A stretch of DNA of 64,000 nt from Mycobacterium genavense ATCC 51234 (GCF_000526915.1 NZ_JAGZ01000002.1:124001-188000); one strand, 5' to 3'. Positions 9,640 through 18,926 are shown, numbered from the stretch's first letter. Notes: generated from the letters alone by a model not told the origin. Numbers and translations are program-made.

Positions 9640-10422
9640 ATGAGTCAGGACGATCTCGCGTTGGCGCTCACGCTGGCCGACCGCGCGGACCTGCTGACTC
9701 GCGAGCGCTTCGGCGCGCTGGACCTGCGCGTCGACACCAAGCCCGACCTGACCCCGGTGACCGACGCCGATCGGGCGGTCGAAGCGCAGGTGCGTGAGGT
9801 GCTGGGGCGCGAGCGGCCCGACGACAGCGTCGTCGGCGAGGAATTCGGCGGGACCACAACCTTCACCGGCCGGCAATGGATCATCGACCCGATCGACGGC
9901 ACCAAGAACTTCGTGCGCGGGGTTCCGGTATGGGCCAGCTTGATCGCGTTGCTGCACGACGGCGTGCCGGTGGTCGGCGTCGTGAGTGCGCCGGCACTGC
10001 ACCGGCGGTGGTGGGCGTCGCGCGGCCACGGTGCCTTCGTCTCGGTTGACCGCGGTTCGGCGCGCCAGCTGTCGGTTTCCTCAGTGGCGCAACTGGATTC
10101 GGCGAGCCTGTCGTTTTCCAGCCTGTCGGGGTGGGCCCAGCGCGGCCTGCGGGACCGTTTCATCGAGCTGACCGACGCGGTCTGGCGGGTACGCGCCTAC
10201 GGCGACTTCTTCTCGTATTGCCTTCTCGCCGAGGGTGCCGTCGACATCGCGGCCGAACCGGAAGTGTCGGTGTGGGATCTGGCGGCGCTCGACATCCTGG
10301 TGCGGGAGGCGGGCGGAACGTTCACCGGCCTGGACGGCACCGCGGGCCCGCATCGCGGCGATGTCGTCGCGACAAACGGCCTGCTACACGAGCGCGTACT
10401 GCGCAGCCTGGGTCTGAAGTAG
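9640..10422 (+). CDS. hisN: Histidinol-phosphatase, inositol-monophosphatase family (Rv3137 orthologue)
   Basis: A 260-residue magnesium-dependent phosphatase that removes phosphate from L-histidinol phosphate in histidine synthesis; this activity is known for the M. tuberculosis Rv3137 enzyme. Metal-site motifs are present in order: [16 protein letters not shown] (the IMPase signature) and the C-terminal [16 protein letters not shown]. Length and sequence match the family. Synteny is strong: in M. tuberculosis the gene also lies between the PPE50/PPE51 pair and fadE24, although pflA (Rv3138) is absent here. The reading frame is intact. Confidence 0.9.
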   Translation: MSQDDLALALTLADRADLLTRERFGALDLRVDTKPDLTPVTDADRAVEAQVREVLGRERPDDSVVGEEFGGTTTFTGRQWIIDPIDGTKNFVRGVPVWASLIALLHDGVPVVGVVSAPALHRRWWASRGHGAFVSVDRGSARQLSVSSVAQLDSASLSFSSLSGWAQRGLRDRFIELTDAVWRVRAYGDFFSYCLLAEGAVDIAAEPEVSVWDLAALDILVREAGGTFTGLDGTAGPHRGDVVATNGLLHERVLRSLGLK

Positions 10423-10437
10423 CTAACAAGCGCTCTT

Positions 10438-10459
10438 TATCTTACTCTGGAGTAAGATA
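10438..10459. promoter_or_regulatory. Perfect 22-base palindrome upstream of fadE24-fadE23
   Basis: Two 10-base arms, TATCTTACTC and GAGTAAGATA, are exact reverse complements separated by TG. The site lies 41 bases before the fadE24 ATG at 10500 and just after hisN. Length and symmetry suit a TetR-type operator. The TAAGAT inside the right arm could serve as a -10 element, so a bound regulator would block the promoter. No regulator gene is adjacent to fadE24. Confidence 0.6.
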
Positions 10460-10499
10460 GGCTCTTGACTGCATCGCCCCGACTACAGAGGCTGCTGAA

Positions 10500-11893
10500 A
10501 TGACGGACACTGTCTCCGGGTCAAACACTTCACGGCACGCGCGGGAAACGGCGTGGCCGCAACACCGGCGTCGGGATGCAACCGCACCGCCGCACCGGGA
10601 TCGACATCACCCTGGCGCTGCTGACTCCGCTGGTCGGCCAGGAATTCCTGGACAAATACCATCTGCGCGACCCGATGAACCGGGGCCTGCGCTACGGCAC
10701 CAAGGCGATCTTTTCCACCGCGGGCGCGGCTTCCCGGCAGTTCAAGCGGGTCCAGAGCATCCGCAGCGGACCCACCCGGCACAAGTCCAGCGGCAAGGAC
10801 TACTACGACCTGAGGCCCGACGACGAGCAGAAGATGATCGTCGAGACCCTCGAGGAATTCGCCGCAGAGGTGCTGCGGCCCGCGGCGCCCGACGCCGACG
10901 AGGCGGCGAGCTACCCGCCCGACCTGATCGCGAAGGCCGCCGAACTCGGCATCACCGCGATCAACATCCCCAAGGACTTCGACGGCATCGCCGCACACCG
11001 CTCGAGCGTGACCAACGTACTGGTGGCCGAGGCACTTGCCTACGGAGACATGGGCTTGGCGTTGCCCCTGCTGGCGCCGGGCGGTGTGGCCGCCGCGCTG
11101 ACCCACTGGGGCAGCGCGGATCAGCAAGCCACCTATCTGCCCGAGTTCGCCGGCGAGAATGTCCCGCAGGCGTACGTGGCCATCGCCGAACCGCAACCGC
11201 TGTTCGACCCCACCCGGCTGAAGACCACCGCGGTACGCACGCCGAGCGGTTACCGGCTGAACGGTGTGAAGTCGTTGGTGCCGGCCGCGGCCGACGCCGA
11301 GCTGTTCGTCGTCGGAGCTCAACTCAACGGCAAGCCGACACTGTTCATCGTCGAATCGGGCGCCAAAGGCCTTACCGTCAAAGCAGATCCGAGCATGGGT
11401 ATTCGGGCCGCTGCCCTGGGCCGGCTTGAGCTCTCCGGGGTCTCGGTGCCGCTGAACGCCCGGCTGGGCGAAGGCGAGGCCACCGACGAGGACTACTCCG
11501 AGGCGATCGCGCTGTCCCGGCTGGGCGGCGCTGGCCGTGGGCACCTCGCACGCCGTCCTCGACTACGTCGTCCCGTACGTGAAGGAACGCCAAGCATTCG
11601 GCGAGCCCATCGCCCGCCGTCAGGCCGTTGCGTTCATGTGCGCCAACATCGCCATCGAGCTAGACGGGCTGCGGCTGATCACCTGGCGCGGCGCGGCGCG
11701 TGCCGAACAAGGGCTTCGGTTCATCCGCGAAGCGGCCCTGGCCAAGCGCCTCGGCGCCGACAAGGGCATGCAGATCGGCCTCGACGGCGTCCAACTGCTC
11801 GGCGGCCACGGTTACACCAAGGAACACCCGGTCGAACGCTGGTACCGCGACCTGCGGGCCATCGGCATCGCCGAGGGTGTTGTCATCATCTAA
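10500..11893 (+). CDS. fadE24: Acyl-CoA dehydrogenase FadE24, frameshifted twice
   Basis: Flavoprotein of the acyl-CoA dehydrogenase family. It starts MTDTVSGSNTSRHARETAWP, breaks near 10575-10600, continues RTGIDITLALLTPLVGQEF through VAIAEPQPLFDPTRLKTTAV and SMGIRAAALGRLELSGVSV, breaks again near 11525 (after AIALSRLG), and ends VGTSHAVLDYVVPYVKER to AEGVVII. From memory this follows M. tuberculosis Rv3139 nearly throughout, and homology spans all three frames, so I annotate one gene. If the first shift is real, translation could only start at the ATG at 10576. fadE23 follows 22 bases later; in M. tuberculosis this pair is reported among isoniazid-induced genes. Substrate unknown. Confidence 0.85.
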
Positions 11894-11915
11894 CTTCACA
11901 AGCGAAAGACCAATC

Positions 11916-13124
11916 ATGGCAATCAATCTGGAACTGCCTCGCAAGATGCAGGCGGTGATCGACAAGGCGCACCAGGGCGCCGCGGAAATGATGCGCCCGA
12001 TCGCCCGCAAGTACGACGTCCACGAGCACGCCTATCCGGTGGAGCTGGACACCTTGTCCAACCTGTTCTCCGGCGCCGCCAAATCCAACGCCATGGCGCT
12101 CACCGGCGCCGAGGCGTTCCGCAGCAGCGAAAGCAAGGAAGAAAACCGCAACGGCGCCAACATGGCTGCGGTACTGCAGACGCTGGAGGCCAGTTGGGGC
12201 GACGCGGCAATGATGCTGTCGATGCCCTATCAGGACCTGGGCAACGCGGCGATCAGTGGCGTGGCCACCGACGAGCAGCTGAACCGGCTGGGCCGGGTCT
12301 GGGCCGCGATGGCGATCACCGAACCGAGCTTCGGATCCGACTCGGCCGCGGTGTCCACGACCGCCAGGCTGGACGGCGACGAATACGTGATCAACGGCGA
12401 AAAGATCTTCGTCACAGCGGGTTCGCGGGCCACGCACATCGTGGTGTGGGCGACGTTGGACAAGTCGCTGGGCCGCCCGGCGATCAAGTCGTTCATCGTG
12501 CCGCGTGAACATCCCGGGGTCAGCGTCGAACGGCTCGAGAAGAAGTTGGGCATCAAGGGCTCCGACACCGCGGTGATCCGGTTCGACAACGTGCGGATCC
12601 CGAAGGACAACCTGCTGGGCAATCCCGAAATCGAGTCAGGCAAAGGGTTTTCCGGTGTCATGGAGACCTTCGACAACACCCGGCCGGTCGTCGCGGGCAT
12701 GGCCATCGGCATCGCCCGGGCGGCCTTCGAGGAGCTGCGCAAGATCCTGACCGAGGCCGGCGTGGAGATCTCCTACGATAGGCCCGCACACGCCCAAAGC
12801 GCCGCCGCGGCGGAGTTCCTGCGCATGGAGGCCGACTGGGAGTCCAGCTACCAGCTGACCCTGCGCGCAGCCTGGCAGGCCGACAACAAGATCCCCAACT
12901 CCAAGGAAGCGTCCATGGCCAAGGCCAAGGCCGGCCGGGTGGGCACCGACATCACCCTCAAGGCCGTCGAATTGGGGGGCACCGCAGGCTATTCGGAGCA
13001 GACGCTGTTGGAGAAGTGGGCACGCGATTCGAAGATCATGGACATCTTCGAAGGCACCCAACAGATTCAGCAGCTGGTTGTCGCCCGCCGCCTGCTGGGC
13101 CTGTCGTCGGCCGAACTCAAATAG
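11916..13124 (+). CDS. fadE23: Acyl-CoA dehydrogenase FadE23
   Basis: A 402-residue acyl-CoA dehydrogenase, intact, 22 bases after fadE24 and surely co-transcribed. It starts MAINLELPRKMQAVIDKAHQ. Family landmarks are AMAITEPSFGSDSAAVSTTA (the flavin and substrate region), INGEKIFVTAGSRA, GIKGSDTAVIRFDNVRIPKD and the C-terminal MDIFEGTQQIQQLVVARRLL. Length and sequence agree with M. tuberculosis Rv3140 (401 residues). FadE23 and FadE24 are adjacent paralogues of different lengths and may form a heteromeric dehydrogenase, as other mycobacterial FadE pairs do; this is inferred. A strong stem-loop follows the stop. Confidence 0.93.
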   Translation: MAINLELPRKMQAVIDKAHQGAAEMMRPIARKYDVHEHAYPVELDTLSNLFSGAAKSNAMALTGAEAFRSSESKEENRNGANMAAVLQTLEASWGDAAMMLSMPYQDLGNAAISGVATDEQLNRLGRVWAAMAITEPSFGSDSAAVSTTARLDGDEYVINGEKIFVTAGSRATHIVVWATLDKSLGRPAIKSFIVPREHPGVSVERLEKKLGIKGSDTAVIRFDNVRIPKDNLLGNPEIESGKGFSGVMETFDNTRPVVAGMAIGIARAAFEELRKILTEAGVEISYDRPAHAQSAAAAEFLRMEADWESSYQLTLRAAWQADNKIPNSKEASMAKAKAGRVGTDITLKAVELGGTAGYSEQTLLEKWARDSKIMDIFEGTQQIQQLVVARRLLGLSSAELK

Positions 13125-13138
13125 CGATCACGGCTTAA

Positions 13139-13200
13139 CGCCGAACGTGCAACCATGGCGCATTTTTCGGCTCTTTTCCGCCATGAGTTAACGTTCGGCG
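13139..13200. terminator. Large imperfect stem-loop between convergent fadE23 and aldo/keto reductase
   Basis: Arm 13139-13160 (CGCCGAACGTGCAACCATGG plus CG) pairs with arm 13179-13200 at 18 of 22 positions by eye; the loop is 18 bases and T-rich (13161-13178). It starts 15 bases after the fadE23 stop and ends 29 bases from the reductase stop on the other strand, the right place for a bidirectional terminator. There is no classical U-tract beyond the stem, so it may work differently or be a small palindromic repeat element. Confidence 0.55.
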
Positions 13201-13228
13201 AGGGTCGCGCGTCTGACGACCGACGGCA

Positions 13229-14087
13229 TCAGGCACCGACGGCGTTTAGCTGCTCTCGAGTCTCGTCATCGAACTCGATGGACGCGACGTCCAGGTTCTC
13301 CTCGAGGTGCCGCACCGACGAGGTGCCCGGAATCAGCAGCACATTGGGCGCCACGCTCAGCGTCCACGCCAGCGCGACCTGAGCGGGCGTGTAACCGAGT
13401 TTCTCGGCGGCCGCCCGTACCAGCTCGTGACCGAGCACCGGGTTGGGCTGCACAAACGAAGCGCCCAGCGGAAAGAACGGGACGAAGGCGATCCCCCGCC
13501 TGGTGCACTCCTGAAGCACGGCGACCGAGTCCCGCTGAACGATGTTGAATGCATTTTGTACACAAGCGATTTGGGTGCGCTCCAGTGCGTGTAGCAGATG
13601 CTCGCGGTTGATGTTGCTCAGCCCGATTCCGCCGATCAATCCCTGATCCCGGGCATCGATCATCACCGACAGCTGGTCGTCGAACAGCTGGTCGGGCCCG
13701 TCGCTTTCGAAGATCCGCAGATTGACCGCGGCCAGCTGATCGACACCGAGCGTCCGCAAGTTCGTCTCGATGTCGCGGCGCAGGTCGGCCGGCTCGCTTA
13801 CCGGCAGCCACGTACCGGCCTCATCGCGACGCCCGCCGACCTTGCTCACCAAGGCCAGGTTCTCCGGGTAGGGATGCAGCGCCTCGCGGATGAGCTCATT
13901 GGCCACATCCGGGCCGTAGAACTGCGCGGTGTCGATGTGGTCGACGCCGCGTTCGACGGCCCTGCGCAGCTACCGCCAGTGCCTCGTCACGATCCCGCGG
14001 CGGCCCCATCACGCCGGGACCGGGCAGCTGCATAGCTCCGAAACCGACGCGGGCAACCGAATAGCGACCAAGCGGAAAAGGATCCAT
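13229..14087 (-). CDS. Aldo/keto reductase, frameshifted near the N terminus
   Basis: NAD(P)H-dependent aldo/keto reductase of the large barrel family. The start reads MDPFPLGRYSVARVGFGAMQ with LPGPGVMGPPRDRDEALAV. After a break near 13965 it continues RRAVERGVDHIDTAQFYGPD, which holds the conserved Asp and catalytic Tyr of the family, then LVSKVGGRRDEAGTWLP, GGIGLSNINREHL, FNIVQRDSV and ALAWTLSVAPNVLLIPGTSS, which is the cofactor-binding end. The corrected protein is about 286 residues, slightly short for the family. The substrate cannot be told. It is convergent with fadE23. A short sequence resembling its 5' end recurs at 17868-17903. Confidence 0.8.
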
Positions 14088-14115
14088 ATCGGTGAGGTTA
14101 GCGTCGTGCTCCGGG

Positions 14116-15613
14116 TCACGAGGCGCGGCGTCGGCCGATCACACCCTCGGTCCACGCCCGCTCTTCGGTGTAGAGCGCTTCACCTTCGGTCTGCACACGC
14201 TTGCCCTTGCCGGCACCTTGGCCCTGACCGCCGGCACCACCCATCGGCATGCCGCCGCCCATACCGCCGCCCGCCCCGTTCAGCTTGGCGTACGCGGCCG
14301 GGACCGGGATCCCACCACCCGCCCCCGCTGGTACGGCGGCGGGCCCGGCGCTGGCTCCGGTGTTCGCCCAGGGTTGCAGGGGCGTCTTCGGAAAAGCGCC
14401 TCCACCGATGCCACCAATGCCGCCGCCGAGTGACGCCGGCTTCACCGGAGCCCCTTTCGGCAGGCCCTTACCGGCCGTGGGCAGCGGCGGCACCACGGCA
14501 CCCCTCGCCAGGGGTGCGTTCGGCATCGTCGGCATCCCGGCACCCGGCATCGCGGGCATCGCCGGCAGCCCGGAAAGGCTGTCGCCAGAAGGCAGCCCGT
14601 CGGGCAGGTCCCCGAAATCAATGCCACCCGAGCCACCGGAGCCACCGTCGACCGCTTCGGCGGCCGCGGCCGCGGTCGGGAACATCGGTGGGTTCAGCGG
14701 CGCCAATGCGGTGTTGTCGCGATAAAACTTCAGCGCCGTCTCCGACTTCTTCTGCAGAACGGCATACCACTCAATCGCCGTCTGAATAAGCGCCTCCATG
14801 TGGTCGTCCACACCAGCCTTGTAGGTGTTTTCGACGATCAAGATGTCACCGGGACCCGGGTACTCTTCGGGAATGAGGTAATTGCCGTTGGAATCTTGCG
14901 TCGCCGTCCCACTTGCGGGCCGGATCTTTACTTGCGCCTCGACGATGTCGTTGGCCTGGTCACGCAGCGTGCCGCACAATTGCACCATCGACGCGATCCA
15001 CTGCCGGTGCAGTTCGAAGTTTTGCTCGACGGCCATCCGCGCCTCCCCCTCCCACGCGGTAAACGGGCGAAACCGGCTGGCGATCTGCTGCAGCGCAAAC
15101 TGGAAGGTGTGCCATTCCTCGGCGAAAGCCTTGCAGGCCGCGCCCTGGTCGCCGGCCTCGATCGCCATCGACGCCTGCCTGACCTCGTAGTAAGGATCGT
15201 CGCCGATCGGCGGCGCAGGCAACGGCGCCGGAGGGTCCCACGGCATGTCCGAGTCGTCGAGCGCCGAAATTTGGCCATTGCCGTCCAACGCATTCGGCGT
15301 CTCGTTGGTTATGGCGTCCGCAGCTCCCTCGTCGACCTCTTCGAAGCTTTTGCCGCTTTCCGTAGGGACTTGGCGAGTGCTTTCCATTCCCGCTCGCAGC
15401 CCCTCAACTTTCCATTCCCGCTCGCAGCCCCTCAAGTAGAGCCGGATTGCGTCCGCAGAAATGCCCAGTTGCGTCACGGCGTCAGAAGCCCTCGCCAGGG
15501 CGGCACGGAGGCTGCGGGTTGGTGGCCGGAATAGGAGGAAGCAGTTCCTCGATCTCGTTGGCCCGGGCAATCAATTCGGCATATTCCACATTGAGCGTCT
15601 GCGGCTGAGTCAT
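14116..15613 (-). CDS. EspB-like ESX-1 secretion-associated protein, frameshifted, with internal duplication
   Basis: Homologue of EspB, an ESX-1 substrate that forms PE/PPE-like helical bundles and heptameric pores. The ATG at 15613 gives MTQPQTLNVEYAELIARANE and NPQPPC; after a break near 15505 it continues ALARASDAVTQLGISADAIR. The core has DQGAACKAFAEEWHTFQFAL and the WxG motif in TAWEGEARMAVEQ. The rest is a Gly/Pro/Met-rich tail ending GEALYTEERAWTEGVIGRRR, close to the EspB C terminus as I recall it. A 28-base tandem duplication at 15380-15435 replaces the expected sequence after REWK. No ESX core genes are in the window, so this is an orphan copy. Export through ESX-1 is inferred. Confidence 0.82.
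15380..15435. repeat. 28-base exact tandem duplication inside the EspB-like gene
   Basis: The 28-base unit beginning CTTTCCATTCCCGCTCGCAG and ending CCCCTCAA occurs twice without a gap (15380-15407 and 15408-15435). Because 28 is not a multiple of three it shifts the frame by one, and a one-base loss a little further downstream in the gene brings the reading frame back at KSFEEVDEG. The segment between encodes an unrelated peptide instead of the helix expected from EspB. Confidence 0.9.
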
Positions 15614-15747
15614 GGCGGATCATCTCCTCTGTGCGGTCTTTGAAATTGGCGTTTCGGCTTCTCGCCGCGATCGCCTATGACTATTCCGGCGCGACCGGTT
15701 GAGGTCTGGTCTCTCGAGCAAACGTCGGGTTCGGTGGATGAGGTGCC

Positions 15748-15765
15748 CTCCCCCAATAGGGGGAG
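15748..15765. promoter_or_regulatory. CTCCCCC-AATA-GGGGGAG palindrome in the espB/regulator divergent region
   Basis: Perfect 7-base inverted repeat with a 4-base AT spacer. It lies in the 296-base region between the divergent EspB-like gene (start 15613) and the response regulator (start 15910), 145 bases before the regulator ATG. It could be the binding site of the adjacent NarL-type regulator, or a hairpin in a leader RNA. Nothing else in 15614-15909 is recognisable to me. Confidence 0.4.
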
Positions 15766-15909
15766 AAGACCACCGTGCCCGACGGCCCGGCCCGCAGTGG
15801 TGAGGTTGGCGCAAACGCCCTCCGGGCCGATTCGGCCAAGAGAGAATAGGACGGCGCCGGTCCCGGGACGGGCGCGCCCGAGATACCCAACGGCCTGGAA
15901 GCGCAACCG

Positions 15910-16558
15910 ATGTCGTCCCATTCAGAACGTGTCAAGGTCGTCGTCGACGACGATCACCCGGTAACCCGCGAAGGCGTCGTGCGGGCGCTGAAGTCCAGCG
16001 GGCGGATCGAGGTGATCGGTGAAGTGTCCGATGGTCGGGCGGCGCTGACGGCGATCCGCGAGCTAAAGTCCAGGGTGGCGTTGATCGATTACAAAATGCC
16101 CGAGCTCAACGGGCTCGACGTGGTCCGAGCGGTGGTGCGGGACGGCTTGGACACCTGTGTCCTGTTACTCAGCGCTTTCGAGGACAGTGCGGTGATCTAC
16201 CAAGCCCTCGCCGAGGGCGCCGCGGGCTATTTGACGAAAGACTCCGACAGCGACGAGATCGTGACCGCCGTGCTCAAGTGCGAGAAGGGTGCGACGTATA
16301 TGCCGACGCAGTTGGCCGGGGCGCTGGCGGGTGAGGTGAAACTTCGAGCCCGCGGCGAGGCGGCGTTGTTGACACCACGCGAGCTCGAGGTCGTCCGCAT
16401 GATCGCCGAAGGCCTGTCGGTACCTCAGATCGCGGCACGGCTTTTCGTGGCGCCCAGCACGATCAAATCGCACGTGCAGAACCTGTACGAGAAGCTCGGT
16501 GTGTCCGACCGGGGCGCGGCCCGTCGCCGAGGCGATGCGGCGTTGGCTGCTGGAGTGA
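15910..16558 (+). CDS. NarL/LuxR-type response regulator, frameshifted at the extreme C terminus
   Basis: Two-domain response regulator. Receiver domain residues 8-125: VVVDDDHPVTREGVVRAL (acidic pocket), phospho-acceptor Asp in VALIDYKMPELNGLD, Ser in LLSAFED and Lys in GYLTKDSDSDE. The LuxR helix-turn-helix follows: LLTPRELEVVRMIAEGLSVP, then APSTIKSHVQNLYEKLGVSD. A break near 16520 follows DRGAA; the restored frame ends VAEAMRRWLLE at TGA 16558. Without correction the frame runs on antisense through the kinase gene. The partner kinase is immediately downstream but on the opposite strand, two bases away, so the two are convergent rather than co-transcribed. Confidence 0.87.
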
Positions 16559-16560
16559 CC

Positions 16561-17826
16561 TCAGCTCTGCAGTGGCCATTCCACGGATATGTGTGCCCCC
16601 GTGGGAACGTCGAGGATTGTCAAGCTGCCACCGGCGGCTTCCACCCGGGCCCGCTGCGAGGCCAGACCGATGTGCCCTTCGGCGAGGCGGCGCATCATCG
16701 CGTCGGCGGTGACCCCGATGCCGTCGTCGGCGACATCGAGTCGACATGTTCCGTCGCGGACCTTGAGTGTCACCGACGCCTGGGTCGCTTCGGAATGGCG
16801 GACCACGTTGGACAACAACTCGCGAACCACCCCGAACACCATCGGATCGATGGCGTTGTGGCCCGGGTAATCGACGTCGGTAGTGATCGTGATGCCCGCG
16901 CGTTCGGCGGTGAAGGCGGCCAACTTCTCGACCGCGGCACCCAAGCCGACTTGTTCGAGTACGGCCGGATGCAGCTCGAAGGTCGCCTCCCGCAGGCGCC
17001 GGGAGGCGTCGTCGAGGCTGGCGATGGCCCGCTGCAACGGCTCGGCGGGTGACTTCTTGGCGAAGTCCACCACGTCGCGTCGGGCCGCAAGCACATCCTG
17101 CAAAGGCCCGTCGTGGATGGCTTCGGAAATTTCTCGCCGTTCGCGCTCCGAAGCGGTCATCGTCTCGGCGAGCAACGCATCTCGTGACGCGGTGATTCGT
17201 GCTATCTCGTCGACATAGCGCTGTCGAAAGATGACCGCGAACAAGGCTGTGCCGCATAGGAATCCATAGATCAGCACGAGTAGCAAAGTCTTGGGCCAAC
17301 CCAGTTGGCGAGGGATGACGGGGTCTTGCAGGATCGACGCGGTGAACGCGACGAACGCGCAGCTCAGGCCGACGGTGGCACGCCGTCCGGACAGATCCAG
17401 GGCAACCATGCGCGGCACCAGCACCATCAACAGCAGTGGGATGTGCCCGCCCGGCGACAAAAGTTTGAAACCGACGATCGCCAGCACGTCGACCATCGCC
17501 AGAACGAACAAGGCACGGTCGGGGACCATCACTCGACGCGCGGGCGAATACACGAGGACCACGACGCCCAATGCGATGAGCGCGTACACCACGACCACAG
17601 CGTCGTCCGGAGCCCACCTGGGGGCCCGGTAATCCGTGTGGACCAGGACAGCCCCGATCATGATGAAGACGACGACCAACCGCTGCACCGACGCGACCCG
17701 CAAGGAACGCCACCGGTGGACGCGGAAAACTGCGTCCAGCTCCGTGTTGGTGGTCTCGGTGATCCCGTTGCCGGGGGCTTCGCGACTGATCGCGGACTCT
17801 GACACGTGTGACGGCTGCGCTGCCAT
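16561..17826 (-). CDS. NarL-type sensor histidine kinase with multi-helix membrane sensor
   Basis: Membrane histidine kinase of the HisKA_3/NarX type. I chose the ATG at 17826 (MAAQPSHVSESAISREAPGN); a frame extending to 17955 adds an unlikely N terminus that matches an aldo/keto reductase fragment. About five to six membrane helices follow, for example LVVVFIMIGAVLVHTDY and AVVVVYALIALGVVVLVY. The phospho-acceptor His is in ERREISEAIHDGPLQDVL. The ATP-binding domain shows VVRELLSNVVRHSEAT, DVADDGIGVT and EGHIGLASQRARVEAAGG. No periplasmic ligand domain is obvious, so sensing may be through the membrane helices. Its cognate regulator is most likely the convergent neighbour. Confidence 0.87.
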   Translation of the reverse strand: MAAQPSHVSESAISREAPGNGITETTNTELDAVFRVHRWRSLRVASVQRLVVVFIMIGAVLVHTDYRAPRWAPDDAVVVVYALIALGVVVLVYSPARRVMVPDRALFVLAMVDVLAIVGFKLLSPGGHIPLLLMVLVPRMVALDLSGRRATVGLSCAFVAFTASILQDPVIPRQLGWPKTLLLVLIYGFLCGTALFAVIFRQRYVDEIARITASRDALLAETMTASERERREISEAIHDGPLQDVLAARRDVVDFAKKSPAEPLQRAIASLDDASRRLREATFELHPAVLEQVGLGAAVEKLAAFTAERAGITITTDVDYPGHNAIDPMVFGVVRELLSNVVRHSEATQASVTLKVRDGTCRLDVADDGIGVTADAMMRRLAEGHIGLASQRARVEAAGGSLTILDVPTGAHISVEWPLQS

Positions 17827-17867
17827 CCTTAGTTCTCCGCAGCGGTCCGACTCGGGTTGGGACTCGG

Positions 17868-17903
17868 CAAAGCCTATACGGGTGACCGAAAAGCGACCAA
17901 GCG
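17868..17903. repeat. Remnant resembling the 5' end of the aldo/keto reductase gene
   Basis: About 36 bases here match 14040-14075, the N-terminal coding region of the aldo/keto reductase, at 28 positions by eye, in the same orientation. On the minus strand this reads LGRFSVTRIGF against LGRYSVARVGF. It lies 25 bases before the next gene, as if it were the old upstream neighbour. It probably marks where the EspB/two-component block was inserted or duplicated. Confidence 0.5.
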
Positions 17904-17927
17904 CAAGCCCAGCGCTAACGTCGGTGC

Positions 17928-18926
17928 ATGAACAGTTTTGCCGCGTTGGTGGCACGCCAAGATGGTGACCGGATCACCGCGTCGGTCGAAACGCTCCACC
18001 CGTCAGACCTGCCGCCCGGCGACGTGACGATCCGGGTGCTGTTTTCCAGTGTCAACTACAAGGACGCATTGGCGCTGACCCCCAACGGCGGCGTGGTGCA
18101 CGACTACCCCATCGTGCCGGGCATCGACCGCACCGGCGAAGTCGTCGAGTCGCGGTCACCGGAATTCAGCGTCGGCGAGAAGGTGCTGGCCCACGGGTAT
18201 CAGATCGGCACCGGCCACCACGGCGGCTACGCCGAATACGCGCGGCTGCCCGCCGATCAGGTGGTGGCCCTCGGTGCATTGACCCCGCACGAAGGTGCGG
18301 CCATCGGCACCGCCGGCTTCACCGCCGCGATGAGCGTGCAGGCGCTGATCGATTGGGGCATCACGCCCGAGTCGGGCCCCATCGTCGTCACCGGGGCCTC
18401 CGGCGGAGTCGGCTCGGTCAGCGTCGACCACCTGGCGGCCACTGGCCACCAGGTGGTCGCCTCCAGCGGTAAGGAATCGGCCGCCGAAATGCTGAAAGAC
18501 CTTGGCGCCACAGAGGTTATCGGCCGACTGCCCGCCGATCCGGATGCCAAGCCGCGACCGCTGGCCAAGGCGCGCTGGGCGGGCGCGGTGGACTGCGTCG
18601 GAGGCGCGACGCTGGCCGATGTGCTCAGCACCGTCGACTACGGCGGTGCGGTCGCCGCCAGCGGCCTCACCGGCGGGCCCGCGCTGCACACCACCGTGAT
18701 GCCGTTCATCCTGCGCGGGGTCGCGCTGCTCGGTATGGACTCGGTGTTGATGCCGATCGCCCGGCGCCGCGAGCTGTGGGCGCTACTCGGCGACTCGCTC
18801 AAGCCGCGGCACCTGGACGCGGTCAGCAACGACGTCGACGTCAAAGACGTCGTCGGGGTGCTGGATCAACTGCGCGCGGGTAGCCACTCGGGCCGCGCGG
18901 TGGTACGTGTCGCAGGCGGATTCTGA
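17928..18926 (+). CDS. Acrylyl-CoA reductase-like medium-chain dehydrogenase (YhdH/AcuI family)
   Basis: A 332-residue zinc-independent NADPH dehydrogenase of the AcuI/YhdH branch, which reduces acrylyl-CoA to propionyl-CoA in characterised members. Landmarks: LFSSVNYKDALALTPNGGVV, YPIVPGIDRTGEVVES, EGAAIGTAGFTAAMSVQALI, the nucleotide-binding loop VTGASGGVGSVSVDHLAATG and GVALLGMDSVLMPIARR. The ATG at 17928 is the first in frame. The gene ends 22 bases before fadB4, so the two related dehydrogenases are likely co-transcribed. The physiological substrate is not shown by context. Frame intact. Confidence 0.85.
   Translation: MNSFAALVARQDGDRITASVETLHPSDLPPGDVTIRVLFSSVNYKDALALTPNGGVVHDYPIVPGIDRTGEVVESRSPEFSVGEKVLAHGYQIGTGHHGGYAEYARLPADQVVALGALTPHEGAAIGTAGFTAAMSVQALIDWGITPESGPIVVTGASGGVGSVSVDHLAATGHQVVASSGKESAAEMLKDLGATEVIGRLPADPDAKPRPLAKARWAGAVDCVGGATLADVLSTVDYGGAVAASGLTGGPALHTTVMPFILRGVALLGMDSVLMPIARRRELWALLGDSLKPRHLDAVSNDVDVKDVVGVLDQLRAGSHSGRAVVRVAGGF

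Noticed and set aside
15910..17052. Response regulator with a 160-residue C-terminal extension
   Set aside because: The extension is antisense to the kinase gene and appears only because of a frame break near 16520. The restored frame ends normally at 16558.
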